Of a DNA stretch of 64,000 nucleotides, positions 8,618 through 16,964 are shown piece after piece (within the stretch, counting starts at the first letter, position 1; the number at the start of each line of letters is the position of its first letter). The stretch covers positions 1-64,000 of the forward strand of contig NZ_SRLD01000029.1 of NCBI RefSeq assembly GCF_004745955.1, in the 5' to 3' direction. Below the pieces are notes generated by a model. The model saw only the letters and a program-made list of their open reading frames with translations, made no database searches and was not told the origin of the DNA. A program made the position numbers and the translations under genes. The DNA comes from Hymenobacter elongatus (GTDB lineage: Bacteria > Bacteroidota > Bacteroidia > Cytophagales > Hymenobacteraceae).

Positions 8618-9055
8618 CTACGAGACAGACTCCGTCGTCCGGACGGGAGTTGCATCGGATAACAAACGCTCCAGTCCTGAAATTAATTTTTTTTCAACCA
8701 GCGTGAAAGGCTTTTTTTCCTTACCCGTGTAGATAAATGCCACAGTGCCTACTTGGTGTCCATCCACGGCTTCCACTAAGCGGTATTTATTGAGCCGATA
8801 AGCTTCGCGCACTAGCCGCTTGATGTAGTTGCGGTCGACAGCGCGCTTGAAGCTGCGCTTGGACACACTGACCAGGACCTGAGGCGGAGCCGAGGTAGGC
8901 GCGGCGGCGGGTAGCCACACCACGCGGAGGGGATATAAACCAAAAGAAGAACCCCGGCCAAAAAGCTCCTCAATGAGCTTTTTACGACACAAGTGTTCTT
9001 CTTTCGGAAACGAATACGAACGCGCCCCCGGCACAGAAGCCGAGGCGGGCGACAC
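8618..9055 (-). CDS. rnpA: Ribonuclease P protein component
   Basis: 145 residues. The RNA-binding helix KRAVDRNYIKRLVREAYR is the RnpA signature, and FPKEEHLCRKKLIEELFGRG is the typical N-terminal strand-helix region. With the RnpB RNA (not in this window) it matures tRNA 5' ends. It lies 19 bp downstream of rpmH in the near-universal rpmH-rnpA order. The first ~14 residues are a poorly conserved extension, and no alternative ATG is closer to the conserved part. Confidence 0.96.
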   Translation of the reverse strand: MSPASASVPGARSYSFPKEEHLCRKKLIEELFGRGSSFGLYPLRVVWLPAAAPTSAPPQVLVSVSKRSFKRAVDRNYIKRLVREAYRLNKYRLVEAVDGHQVGTVAFIYTGKEKKPFTLVEKKLISGLERLLSDATPVRTTESVS

Positions 9056-9074
9056 GGCAGGCGCCGCCAGCGGG

Positions 9075-9233
9075 TTAGCGCTTATGTTTTCCTTCGTCGG
9101 ATACGGTCAGGCGCTTACGGCCTTTGGCACGACGACGGGCCAGCACACTGCGGCCATTAACGGATTCCATGCGCGTGCGGAAACCGTGCTTATTGCGGCG
9201 TTTGCGCTGCGAGGGCTGAAAAGTACGTTTCAT
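9075..9233 (-). CDS. rpmH: 50S ribosomal protein L34
   Basis: 52 residues, read directly from the sequence: ATG at 9231-9233, TAA at 9075-9077. The N-terminus [19 protein letters not shown] and the [14 protein letters not shown] motif are diagnostic for L34. It heads the rpmH-rnpA-ctpA cluster and has its own TAnnTTTG promoter at 9269-9299. Confidence 0.97.
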   Translation of the reverse strand: MKRTFQPSQRKRRNKHGFRTRMESVNGRSVLARRRAKGRKRLTVSDEGKHKR

Positions 9234-9268
9234 GATATTGTAAAGGACTCAGTGACAGGTAAGGCCGG

Positions 9269-9299
9269 CAAAGGTACGGCCTTGATTTGGAAAAGGCAA
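9269..9299 (-). promoter_or_regulatory. rpmH promoter
   Basis: Minus strand TTG (9297-9299), a 20-nt spacer and TACCTTTG (9269-9276). The 5' UTR would be about 30 nt. Confidence 0.75.
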
Positions 9300-9442
9300 C
9301 GACTGAAGCAGGTTTTTCCGTCCAAACCCTAAAAACCCGCAACGGCAGGCACAAAGATACGCATCTACCAGCGGCCAATTGTTCCGTACACTACTCGTAC
9401 AGCAGATGTGCCAACGCGTGCCGGTTCCCACGCGTTACCCCG

Positions 9443-9450
9443 TAGCTTTG
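9443..9450 (+). promoter_or_regulatory. -7 element of the M61 peptidase gene
   Basis: TAGCTTTG lies 35 bp before the ATG. No clear TTG is seen at -33. Confidence 0.5.
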
Positions 9451-9484
9451 TAGCAGTTTCTGGCCCTCCCCGACCCGCCTTTCC

Positions 9485-11218
9485 ATGATTCACTATTCCG
9501 TTTCATTTGATAATCCGCTCACTTTTTACCTGCGGATCCAGATGACCTTTGAGGTGCCCCCCACGGCTACTGAGGCGCTGCAGCTACAGCTACCCGCCTG
9601 GCGACCAGGCCGATACGAGTTGCAGAATTTTGCCCAGAAAGTACAGCGGGTGATGATAGAAGATGCCGCTACCACTGCGCTTCTCCCCTCTCGGAAACTG
9701 ACCAAGGACCGCTGGCAGATAGCCGATGCGGCAGGTCGGACAGTGCGGGTAAGCTATAACTTCTACGCCCACCAGATGGACGCGGGCGGCTCGTGGCTCG
9801 ATGAAGCCCAGCTCTACCTCAACGGCGTGCAGTGCTTTATGTATATCGAGGGCCGGCAGATGGAAGCATGCCAGTTGCAGCTACACGTACCGGAAGGCTG
9901 GCAAATTGCCTGCGGTCTGCCCCAAAGCGGCCCCAATACGCTCCAGGCTACTGATTTCGATACATTGGTGGATGCACCGCTAATTGCCAGCCCTACGCTG
10001 GTGCAGCATACCTATGTGGCCCAGGGCATTCCGTTCTCCATTTGGGTGCAGGGGGAATGCGTGCCCGATTGGTCCCGGTTTCTGGGCGACTTCGCCGCCT
10101 TCACCGAGGAGCAGCTGGACCTGTTTGGGGGTTTTCCGGTATCAGACTACCATTTCCTGAACCAGATATTGCCCTACAAGCACTACCACGGCGTGGAGCA
10201 CGCCAACTCGACGGTAATTGTGCTGGGCCCCGCCGAGCTGCTCATGACCGAGGGTCTGTACAAGGAGCTGTTGGGCGTAAGCTGCCACGAGCTGTTTCAC
10301 ACCTGGAACATCAAAAGTATCAGGCCGGCCGAGATGCAGCCGTATGACTTCACGCGGGAAAACTATTTCCGTACCTGCTTCATAGCCGAGGGCATCACCA
10401 CCTACTACGGCGAATACCTGCTGGCCCGGAGCAACGTGCGCACGGCCGAGCAGTATTTCGCTGAGCTGAACACCGTACTGCGCAAGCACTACGACGACTA
10501 CGGCCGCTTCAACCTGTCTTTGGCCGATGCATCGATGGATCTGTGGCTCGATGGCTATAAACCTGGCGTACCCGACCGCAAGGTGTCGGTGTACCACAAG
10601 GGGGCCCTGGCAGCGCTGCTACTCGACCTCACGCTACGCCGCCTGAGCAACCACCAGCGCAGCCTCGACGACGTGATGCGGCGGCTGTACCAGGAATTTG
10701 GCCAGACCGGCCTGGGCTATACCGAAGATGACTATATCCGTATCGTGGCCGAAGTAGCGGGCCGGGATATGAAGACGTACTTCGACAAGTTTGTGTACGG
10801 CACTGCCCCCCTGGAAGAGCCGCTGGACAAGGCGCTGAGCTTCGTGGGCTGTACGCTGCGGGTTGAGCAGAACGTATCGGTGGCGGAAGGCGTTTTTGGG
10901 TTTCGGACGGTGGTAAAGAACGAGCGTACGGAAGTAACCGACATTCTGCCCGGCTCGCCGGCGGCGGCGGCCTTAACGGTAGACGATGAAATAGTAGCGG
11001 TGAACGGGCGGCGGGTTGATATGAACCTGCACAGCCTATTGGCCGACAACGCGGCAAGCTACCAGATAAGCGTATTTCGCCAGAACCGCCTGCTCACCGT
11101 CAATTTGGCGGGCACTGCGGGTCAGGAATTCTGGCAAAAATTTACGGTAGAGAAGCTGGCCGAACCCACCCCGGAGCAGCAGGCCAGCTTCCGGCTATGG
11201 CTCAAACAGGAATTTTAA
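9485..11218 (+). CDS. M61 family metallopeptidase with PDZ domain
   Basis: 577 residues. The zinc site is H268-E-L-F-H272 with a third ligand at about Glu302 (in AEGITTYYGEY), as in the M61 glycyl-aminopeptidase family. The N-terminal ~170 residues form the beta-sandwich typical of the family, starting directly with a Y-S-V-S-F strand. A PDZ domain occupies about 478-545. No signal peptide is visible, so it may be cytoplasmic, unlike some exported relatives. The lipoprotein gene at 11244 follows after 25 bp and is probably in the same transcript. Confidence 0.92.
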   Translation: MIHYSVSFDNPLTFYLRIQMTFEVPPTATEALQLQLPAWRPGRYELQNFAQKVQRVMIEDAATTALLPSRKLTKDRWQIADAAGRTVRVSYNFYAHQMDAGGSWLDEAQLYLNGVQCFMYIEGRQMEACQLQLHVPEGWQIACGLPQSGPNTLQATDFDTLVDAPLIASPTLVQHTYVAQGIPFSIWVQGECVPDWSRFLGDFAAFTEEQLDLFGGFPVSDYHFLNQILPYKHYHGVEHANSTVIVLGPAELLMTEGLYKELLGVSCHELFHTWNIKSIRPAEMQPYDFTRENYFRTCFIAEGITTYYGEYLLARSNVRTAEQYFAELNTVLRKHYDDYGRFNLSLADASMDLWLDGYKPGVPDRKVSVYHKGALAALLLDLTLRRLSNHQRSLDDVMRRLYQEFGQTGLGYTEDDYIRIVAEVAGRDMKTYFDKFVYGTAPLEEPLDKALSFVGCTLRVEQNVSVAEGVFGFRTVVKNERTEVTDILPGSPAAAALTVDDEIVAVNGRRVDMNLHSLLADNAASYQISVFRQNRLLTVNLAGTAGQEFWQKFTVEKLAEPTPEQQASFRLWLKQEF

Positions 11219-11243
11219 GCGGCGCGTTTTTTCAGTCAACCAC

Positions 11244-12053
11244 ATGCTACGGCTCCGGGCCCTGTTCTTCTTCGTTTCTTCGCAGCTGCTGCTGGGAGGC
11301 TGTACCTTCCGTGGCCCGGCCGAACGGATGCAGCCCAGCGTCCCGACCTCGCGGCCGGTATCACCGCTGCCACCACCAGTACCACCGCGCATCTACCGCC
11401 TGGGTCACCTCGATACGCTGGTGCAGCTGCCGGGCCGTGTGCTCAGCATTCATCAGGGCTCCCGCAACGTATACCAGCGGCTGCCGCATACTACCTGGCT
11501 GCCACCCGAAGCGGAAACCGAGGAGCAGGAAATTGACTTTGCTGCCGAAGAGCAGCTGCGGCTGCGTGCAGCCGGCCCCAGCGTACGCCGCGTAGGAAAT
11601 TCTTTGGTATTGAGTCTTTCCGCTGCCAAACCGCTACGCCTTACCAATAATCCCGACGAGGATTACGAGAAAAATATCGGCTACGAATACGTGGGCAGCT
11701 TACCCGAAATCAAGCAGTGGCTGATTTCCGTGCGCCTGTACGAAGGCGGCTACTTCCTGCTGGTTGACCAGCGAACTGGCCGACGGACCCGCGTGTGGAG
11801 TCCGCCGGCAGTGGCCCCCGATGGGCGGCATTTCGTGTGCGGCAATTCCGACGTGCTGGCCCGCTACGAGCCCAGCGGCCTGCAAATCTGGAGCGTGGAA
11901 GGCAACAAGCTTCAGAAGCTCTGGGAGCGCCAAACCGAGTGGGGCGTCACGGGCCCGCGCTGGCTCGACAACAAAACCATTCTCTTCGAGCAGGATTTTT
12001 TCGACAACGGCGACGTGGATACCCGCGTGGTCCGGATGCGGGTGGTACCCTAG
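11244..12053 (+). CDS. Lipoprotein of unknown function
   Basis: 269 residues. A signal peptide ends in the lipobox L-L-G-G-C20, followed by a Pro-rich linker (about 30-50). The rest contains LVDQRTGRRTRVWSPPAVAPDGRHFVCGNSD and a late WLDNKTILFEQDFFDNGDVD segment, which read like blades of a beta-propeller, but I cannot assign a family. It is 25 bp downstream of the M61 peptidase and is followed by a terminator. Confidence 0.75.
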   Translation: MLRLRALFFFVSSQLLLGGCTFRGPAERMQPSVPTSRPVSPLPPPVPPRIYRLGHLDTLVQLPGRVLSIHQGSRNVYQRLPHTTWLPPEAETEEQEIDFAAEEQLRLRAAGPSVRRVGNSLVLSLSAAKPLRLTNNPDEDYEKNIGYEYVGSLPEIKQWLISVRLYEGGYFLLVDQRTGRRTRVWSPPAVAPDGRHFVCGNSDVLARYEPSGLQIWSVEGNKLQKLWERQTEWGVTGPRWLDNKTILFEQDFFDNGDVDTRVVRMRVVP

Positions 12054-12082
12054 GCGCTGCCGCAGCAGAAATTACTACGCAC

Positions 12083-12120
12083 AAAAAAGCCCCGCCGTAT
12101 TACCACGACGGGGCTTTTTT
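12083..12120 (+). terminator. Terminator
   Basis: AAAAAAGCCCCGCCGT pairs with ACGACGGGGCTTTTTT (one G-U) around a short loop. It serves the rightward M61-lipoprotein pair and, read on the other strand, also the leftward gene at 12138-12470. Confidence 0.9.
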
Positions 12121-12137
12121 CCTAGTTCCGCACTGGG

Positions 12138-12470
12138 CTAGTCGGCGTCGCGGCCGGGGCCCTTCTGGCTGCCGTCTACCGACATCGGCTTGTTGCCTTG
12201 CGGATTGTTGCGGGGCTTATTTACGGGCGACGTACGCTGGTCTTCGTTGTTGCCGTCGCCGGGCGTGCTATTCTTGGTTGGGTTGCCGGCTTCGTTGAGA
12301 CCATTCTGGTTCACGTTCTGCATTTGGGTGCCGCCGCTGTTAGAATGGGCTTCCCCCTTATGATTGGCGGCCTCCTGATTCTGCTCGTTTGCCTCGGGGT
12401 GTTGCTTGGCTTCGGCGCGCTCCTTCGATTTCTCCGAATTCGTAGGTGCTTTATCTTGATGCTTACTCAT
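12138..12470 (-). CDS. Small hydrophilic, probably disordered protein
   Basis: 110 residues, rich in Asn, Gln, Gly, Lys and Glu, with almost no aliphatic or aromatic residues and no cysteine. It begins MSKHQDKAPTNSEKSKERAE. The composition resembles stress-associated hydrophilic (hydrophilin-like) proteins, but this rests on composition only. Terminators flank it on both sides, which supports an independent gene. No family was recognised. Confidence 0.6.
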   Translation of the reverse strand: MSKHQDKAPTNSEKSKERAEAKQHPEANEQNQEAANHKGEAHSNSGGTQMQNVNQNGLNEAGNPTKNSTPGDGNNEDQRTSPVNKPRNNPQGNKPMSVDGSQKGPGRDAD

Positions 12471-12550
12471 GGCGGTAAAAGCTTAGGTGAGAAGATTCTG
12501 CTGGTTGTACCGTGCCGGCGGGCAAATGGTTGTGTGAAAGAACACACAAA

Positions 12551-12586
12551 AAACCCTGCTGACCATGAGACAGGCCAGCAGGGTTT
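12551..12586 (-). terminator. Terminator of the PfkB kinase gene
   Basis: AAACCCTGCTG/CAGCAGGGTTT stem. On the minus strand it is followed by TTTTTTG. It lies 21 bp past the kinase stop codon. Confidence 0.85.
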
Positions 12587-12607
12587 CTGCTAATGAGCAA
12601 GCGCTAC

Positions 12608-13555
12608 CTACGCGGGCTGGGCTGAGGTAGCAGGTATTACTTCCACGAGGTCGGCAAACTGCTTCTCGCGGGCTTCAATTTCCTCCTGCTGCAGATTCAG
12701 CAGCCGCTCGGTGCCGAACTTCTCTACGCAAAACGAGGCCATAGCCGACCCGTGAATCACGGCGCGCTTCATGTTGTCGAAGCTAATGTCGTCGGTGGCG
12801 GCGAGGTAGCCGATAAAGCCGCCCGCAAACGTGTCGCCGGCACCGGTGGGGTCGAATACTTCTTCCAGCGGCAGGGCTGGCGCGTAGAATATCTTCAGCG
12901 TTTCCTTCACCTTGTGGAACAGCAGTGCGCCGTGCTCCCCTTTCTTGATGATGAGGAATTTAGGGCCCATCTCCATAATTTTCTTGGCGGCCTTCACCAA
13001 TGAATGCTCTCCCGATAGCTGCCGCGCTTCTTCATCGTTGATGCTGAGCACGTCCACCATTTCGATGGTGGCAATCAGGTCTTCCAGAGCCACGTCCATC
13101 CAGAAATTCATTGTGTCCATTACAATCAGCCGGGGCCGATTAATAAGGCGCTGAATTACGAGGCGCTGCACGGCGGGGGCCAGGTTGCCCAGCATCAGGT
13201 ATTTGCAATCCTGGTAGCTGTCGGGAATAACGGGGTCGAAATCAGCCAGCACGTTCAGCTCCGTCACCAGAGTTTCGCGCGAGTTCAGGTCGTTGGAATA
13301 CTTACCCGACCAGAAAAACGACTTCTCTCCTTCCTTGATCTGCAGGCCCTCGGTATCGGCGCCATGCTCTTGCAGGAGCAGAATATCGGCTTGCGGAAAA
13401 TCGTCGCCGACTACGGCTACCAGCTTCACGGGCTTTACCGAGTACGAAGCCGACAGGCTGATGTAGGTAGCGGCACCACCGATGATTTTGTCGGTTTTAC
13501 CAAAAGGCGTTTCCAGCGCGTCGAACGCTACGGAACCGATAACGACCAGACTCAT
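12608..13555 (-). CDS. PfkB family sugar or nucleoside kinase
   Basis: 315 residues from ATG at 13555; the frame is open to 13618 but those extra residues are not conserved-looking. The N-terminal substrate-binding GGAATYISLSAS and the C-terminal DPTGAGDTFAGGF (catalytic Asp in GAGD, anion hole) define the ribokinase/PfkB fold. LSINDEEARQLSGE matches the family's NExE-like region. It phosphorylates a sugar or nucleoside hydroxyl with ATP; the substrate cannot be told. It is a single gene with its own terminator. Confidence 0.9.
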   Translation of the reverse strand: MSLVVIGSVAFDALETPFGKTDKIIGGAATYISLSASYSVKPVKLVAVVGDDFPQADILLLQEHGADTEGLQIKEGEKSFFWSGKYSNDLNSRETLVTELNVLADFDPVIPDSYQDCKYLMLGNLAPAVQRLVIQRLINRPRLIVMDTMNFWMDVALEDLIATIEMVDVLSINDEEARQLSGEHSLVKAAKKIMEMGPKFLIIKKGEHGALLFHKVKETLKIFYAPALPLEEVFDPTGAGDTFAGGFIGYLAATDDISFDNMKRAVIHGSAMASFCVEKFGTERLLNLQQEEIEAREKQFADLVEVIPATSAQPA

Positions 13556-13616
13556 AGTCAGAGGAATAAGTGGGGGTTCGGCAATAGGCCGATGTTCGCA
13601 CAACGGCACAAAGAAC

Positions 13617-13651
13617 AAAAAAAGTCCCCGGAAATTTCTCCCCGGGGACTT
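13617..13651 (-). terminator. Terminator of tRNA-His
   Basis: AAGTCCCCGG (13622-13631) pairs with CCGGGGACTT (13642-13651). On the minus strand the stem is followed by seven T. It begins 9 bp past the tRNA 3' end. Confidence 0.9.
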
Positions 13652-13659
13652 CTACTATG

Positions 13660-13734
<75 letters not shown>

Positions 13735-13752
13735 AGGTTGGTAATGGAGCGA

Positions 13753-13782
13753 CAAAAGTAACGCTTCGAGGATGATTTCCAA
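13753..13782 (-). promoter_or_regulatory. tRNA-His promoter
   Basis: Minus strand TTG (13780-13782), a 19-nt spacer and TACTTTTG (13753-13760), 19 bp before the tRNA. This is a close match to the Bacteroidota consensus. Confidence 0.8.
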
Positions 13783-13846
13783 AAAAATAACCACTTTTTT
13801 TATCTTCTCCTGTAGCCCCTTGTTCCGCTGCCGCCCATATTCCCCG

Positions 13847-13854
13847 TACCTTTG
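13847..13854 (+). promoter_or_regulatory. -7 element of the DEAD-box helicase gene
   Basis: TACCTTTG lies 22 bp before the ATG. A TTG at 13820-13822 is 24 nt upstream, slightly farther than usual. Confidence 0.65.
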
Positions 13855-13876
13855 CTGCTCGTAATCTGTTTTAACT

Positions 13877-15292
13877 ATGCCTGATACGCCGCAGCCGCTC
13901 GCCTTCTCCGATTTTAAGCTCAACAAGCAATTGCTGACGGCCGTAGCCGAAGCCGGCTTCGAGCAGCCGACGCCCGTGCAGGAGCAAACCATTCCGCTGC
14001 TGCTCGCCGGCCACGACGTGCTGGGCATTGCCCAGACCGGCACCGGCAAGACCGCCGCCTTTGGCCTGCCCCTGCTGATGAAAGTAAAATATGCCCAGGG
14101 CATCCACCCGCGCGGCCTCGTTCTGGCTCCTACCCGGGAGCTGGCCATGCAGATTGAAACCCACCTGAAACGGCTGGCCGTACACACCGACCTGCGCATT
14201 CTGGCCATCTATGGTGGCTTGGGGCCCAAGACCCAGATCGATACGCTGGCCAAGGGCGTCGATATTCTGATTGCCACGCCCGGCCGCCTGATGGAGCTGT
14301 ATCTGAAGGGCGCGCTGGTTTTCAAGGAATTGAAAACGCTGGTGATGGACGAGGCCGACAAGATGATGGATATGGGCTTCATGCCCCAGATTCGGGCTAT
14401 TTTGGAGGTAATTCCCAGCAAGCGGCAAAACGCGCTATTTTCGGCTACGATGCCCGACCGAGTGGTGCGGCTGAGCGAGGAGTTCCTGGAGTTTCCGATG
14501 CGCATTGAGGTGACGCCGGCCGCTACCTCGGCCCAGAATGTGTCGCAGACGCTGTACCGGGTGCCCAACCTGCTAACCAAAATCAACTTACTGGGCTACC
14601 TCTTCAAGGACACCGATACCTTTCACCGGGTCATGATTTTTTGCCGCACCAAGGAGCACGCCGACAACGTGGCGCACTTTCTGGGCCGCAAGGTAACGGG
14701 TGAGGTGCGGGCTATCCATGGCAATAAAGGGCAGAATGTGCGCATCAACGCCATGGAGGCTTTCCGCAACGGTGAGCTGCGCTTCCTGGTGGCTACTGAT
14801 GTGGCGGCCCGCGGTATCGACGTGCCGCTGGTAAGCCACGTGATTAACTTCGACGTGCCGCTGGTGTACGACGACTACGTGCACCGTATTGGGCGCACGG
14901 GCCGGGCCCAGCACACCGGCGCGGCCATTACCTTCGCCAACGAAGCCGAAATGCACCACATCGGCCGCATCGAGGAGCTTATCAACCAGACCATTCCCGA
15001 GCTGCCGCTGCCGCCCGACGTGAAGGTGATGGATACCATGTTTGATGAGAAGCAGAGCATGGCCCGCGAAATCGACGACCGCCGCAAGCGCCTCGACGCC
15101 GATTTTCAGGGCGCGTTCCACGACAAGGTGACGCCATTGCAAAAGGGCATCGACAAGCGTACGGGCCTGCCCTACGTGGAAGGGCCCAACCGTAGCCAGA
15201 AAGGCAAGAAGAAGCGGGCCTCGCCGGGCAAGAGCCAGTCGCCGGCGGCGAAGGGCGCGGCCAAGCTGCGCAACGCACGGCGGAGCAAGTAA
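13877..15292 (+). CDS. DEAD-box RNA helicase (RhlE type)
   Basis: 471 residues with all motifs in order: Q motif (FEQPTPVQEQ), AQTGTGKT (I), PTRELA (Ia), TPGR (Ib), DEAD (II), SAT (III), RGID (V) and HRIGRTGR (VI). A basic Lys/Arg/Ala-rich tail occupies about 430-471. Members unwind RNA duplexes in ribosome assembly and cold adaptation; the RhlE assignment follows from overall size and the short basic tail. It is a single gene with a strong promoter element and terminator. Confidence 0.95.
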   Translation: MPDTPQPLAFSDFKLNKQLLTAVAEAGFEQPTPVQEQTIPLLLAGHDVLGIAQTGTGKTAAFGLPLLMKVKYAQGIHPRGLVLAPTRELAMQIETHLKRLAVHTDLRILAIYGGLGPKTQIDTLAKGVDILIATPGRLMELYLKGALVFKELKTLVMDEADKMMDMGFMPQIRAILEVIPSKRQNALFSATMPDRVVRLSEEFLEFPMRIEVTPAATSAQNVSQTLYRVPNLLTKINLLGYLFKDTDTFHRVMIFCRTKEHADNVAHFLGRKVTGEVRAIHGNKGQNVRINAMEAFRNGELRFLVATDVAARGIDVPLVSHVINFDVPLVYDDYVHRIGRTGRAQHTGAAITFANEAEMHHIGRIEELINQTIPELPLPPDVKVMDTMFDEKQSMAREIDDRRKRLDADFQGAFHDKVTPLQKGIDKRTGLPYVEGPNRSQKGKKKRASPGKSQSPAAKGAAKLRNARRSK

Positions 15293-15319
15293 GCCAGCAG
15301 CTTGCTAAGCTGAATACTA

Positions 15320-15355
15320 AAAAAGGCCCCAACCATTGCTGGTTGGGGCCTTTTT
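15320..15355 (+). terminator. Terminator of the helicase gene
   Basis: A perfect 16-bp stem AAAAAGGCCCCAACCA/TGGTTGGGGCCTTTTT with loop TTGC. It can also act on the leftward gene that ends at 15380. Confidence 0.92.
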
Positions 15356-15379
15356 GGTTGCAGTAGGCGTTAGAAAAGG

Positions 15380-16741
15380 TTAGTTGCGCACGACGCGCTT
15401 CACGAGGCTGCCAGCGCTGGTTTGCAGGCGCACCGTGTACACGCCCGACTTCAGATTGCTCAAGTCGAGCTGGGTGCTGAGCTGGCCGGCCTGGGGCCGG
15501 GCCGTGAACTGCTGCACGAGCTGGCCCAGGGCATTGCGCACTTCGCCCGTGGCCGCTTCGGTGCCGGGCACATCGGCCACGACCAGCGTTACGAGGTCAG
15601 CGGCGGGGTTAGGGTAGAGCGTGGCGCGGGCTTCCAGGGCCGCGTTGCGAGCTGCAGCCAGCGTGATGGTCTGGAAGTTGGAGTAGTTGGAGCGGTAGCT
15701 GTTTACATACTGACGGATATCCTCATCAAACTGCTGCTCGACTTTCCGGAGTACGGCGTTGCTGCTATTGTAGATAAGTATATTCTTTTGGCCGTATTCC
15801 AGACGCCAGGCATTATTAACCCATGTATCTTCAGTGTACCCCAGCTCGTTACCATTGGCATCCTGGAGGTTGGTATAGCGTCTGTAGTTCACCCACGCCG
15901 AATTAATGTATCGCTGGTTTATCTCCACGGAGCCTCCATTGGCGGCGTAGGTGATGGTGTAGCGGTCTTTATCGACGAAGGCATTACCATCATATTCTTG
16001 CGTCCGAAACGACGCAGGCCGGAGCTTGGCCCAATCATACCAGACTATATCGAGGATACGATCTTCGGTTACCCAAGCGCCGTTATCCCATTCCTGAGAC
16101 ACCAAGGAGCTCCATTGGCCATTAGTCACTGTATATATTTGGCGACTATTATTGACGTAGACCCCGTTTTCCAGCTCCTGGCGTATCTCCTCCGTGAGGA
16201 CGCCGGCGGTGTTATAGGTATACGCACTTTTGGAACCGTAATCAGTTGTCCACGTGCTACCGTTCCATCTTTGGCTTAGCGACTCCGTTTGGTTACCCCG
16301 AGCGTCATACGTCGACAAGTACCGGCTTTCGTTTCTCCAGGCGTTATTGTCCCAGCTTTGGCTGGTGTAGCTGGTTTCTTCACCGCGCGCATCGTAGGTA
16401 TACAAATACCGGGAGCTATTTACTGCCGTGGCGGAATCCTTGTAAAGCTCCTGGGTTACCCGGGCACCCGAGTCATAGGTGTATTCCTGCAGGGAGTTGA
16501 CGTACTGCTTCCAGCTACTGGTACTTCCGTCCCAGTAATAGTTGACGGCCCGCCTGGGGCGTACGACGGTGGTATTGATGCCGCGCAGCGCCTGGGAAAC
16601 GGTATGCTTGCCCGTATGCTGGGCGTACCGGGCTATCGGGTTGGCCTCTTTTGCCGGTACCGCCTGAGCCAAGGCAGTAAAACTACCAAGCGTTAGCAGG
16701 CCGAGGACGCTTAAAAAGATCTTTTGAGGAGAAGTTGGCAT
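15380..16741 (-). CDS. Type IX secretion cargo protein, copy 1
   Basis: 453 residues from ATG at 16741, which gives a clean signal peptide (MPTSPQKIFLSVLGLLTLGS and on to about residue 26). The middle (about 70-350) contains irregular repeats of the form WN..W....RY...YDA.GN.T, which suggests a repetitive beta structure. The last ~80 residues are a T9SS type A sorting domain: LYPNPA, then NALGQLVQQF, SGVYTVRLQT and KRVVRN. The protein should be exported by Sec and then moved through the outer membrane by the type IX system. The paralog at 16965-18329 lies just upstream on the same strand. Confidence 0.85.
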   Translation of the reverse strand: MPTSPQKIFLSVLGLLTLGSFTALAQAVPAKEANPIARYAQHTGKHTVSQALRGINTTVVRPRRAVNYYWDGSTSSWKQYVNSLQEYTYDSGARVTQELYKDSATAVNSSRYLYTYDARGEETSYTSQSWDNNAWRNESRYLSTYDARGNQTESLSQRWNGSTWTTDYGSKSAYTYNTAGVLTEEIRQELENGVYVNNSRQIYTVTNGQWSSLVSQEWDNGAWVTEDRILDIVWYDWAKLRPASFRTQEYDGNAFVDKDRYTITYAANGGSVEINQRYINSAWVNYRRYTNLQDANGNELGYTEDTWVNNAWRLEYGQKNILIYNSSNAVLRKVEQQFDEDIRQYVNSYRSNYSNFQTITLAAARNAALEARATLYPNPAADLVTLVVADVPGTEAATGEVRNALGQLVQQFTARPQAGQLSTQLDLSNLKSGVYTVRLQTSAGSLVKRVVRN

Positions 16742-16860
16742 AAGTCGAACTATGTAGTGAAAAGTGAGGAATAAAAAAGCGTTGAACACAAGCCAGCTTA
16801 GGTAGTAAGCTGATTATCTGAGTTTAAACAGGCAGCAAAAGTCGCTCTTAACTCTCATTC

Positions 16861-16890
16861 CTGCAATACCCACAAGTAGGTATTTTGCAG
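16861..16890. repeat. Short inverted repeat upstream of cargo gene 1
   Basis: CTGCAA-TACC and GGTA-TT-TTGCAG face each other around CACAAGTA. It lies 120 bp upstream of the copy 1 ATG and 75 bp past the stop of copy 2. It could be an operator or a processing hairpin. Confidence 0.35.
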
Positions 16891-16904
16891 CCTCGCCAAA
16901 GCAC

Positions 16905-16940
16905 AAAAAAGGTCCGGCCAACGACGGTCCGGAGCTTTTT
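16905..16940 (-). terminator. Imperfect terminator of cargo gene 2
   Basis: On the minus strand AAAAAG-C-TCCGG pairs with CCGGA-C-CTTTTTT with one mismatch. It lies 25 bp past the stop at 16965. Confidence 0.55.
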
Positions 16941-16964
16941 GCTGCCACAAGCAGGTAGCGAAAA

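Noticed and set aside
8590-8655. Longer N-terminus for the CtpA protease (start at 8655)
   Set aside because: It would overlap rnpA by 38 bp and put basic residues before the signal sequence; ATG at 8589 gives a normal signal peptide.
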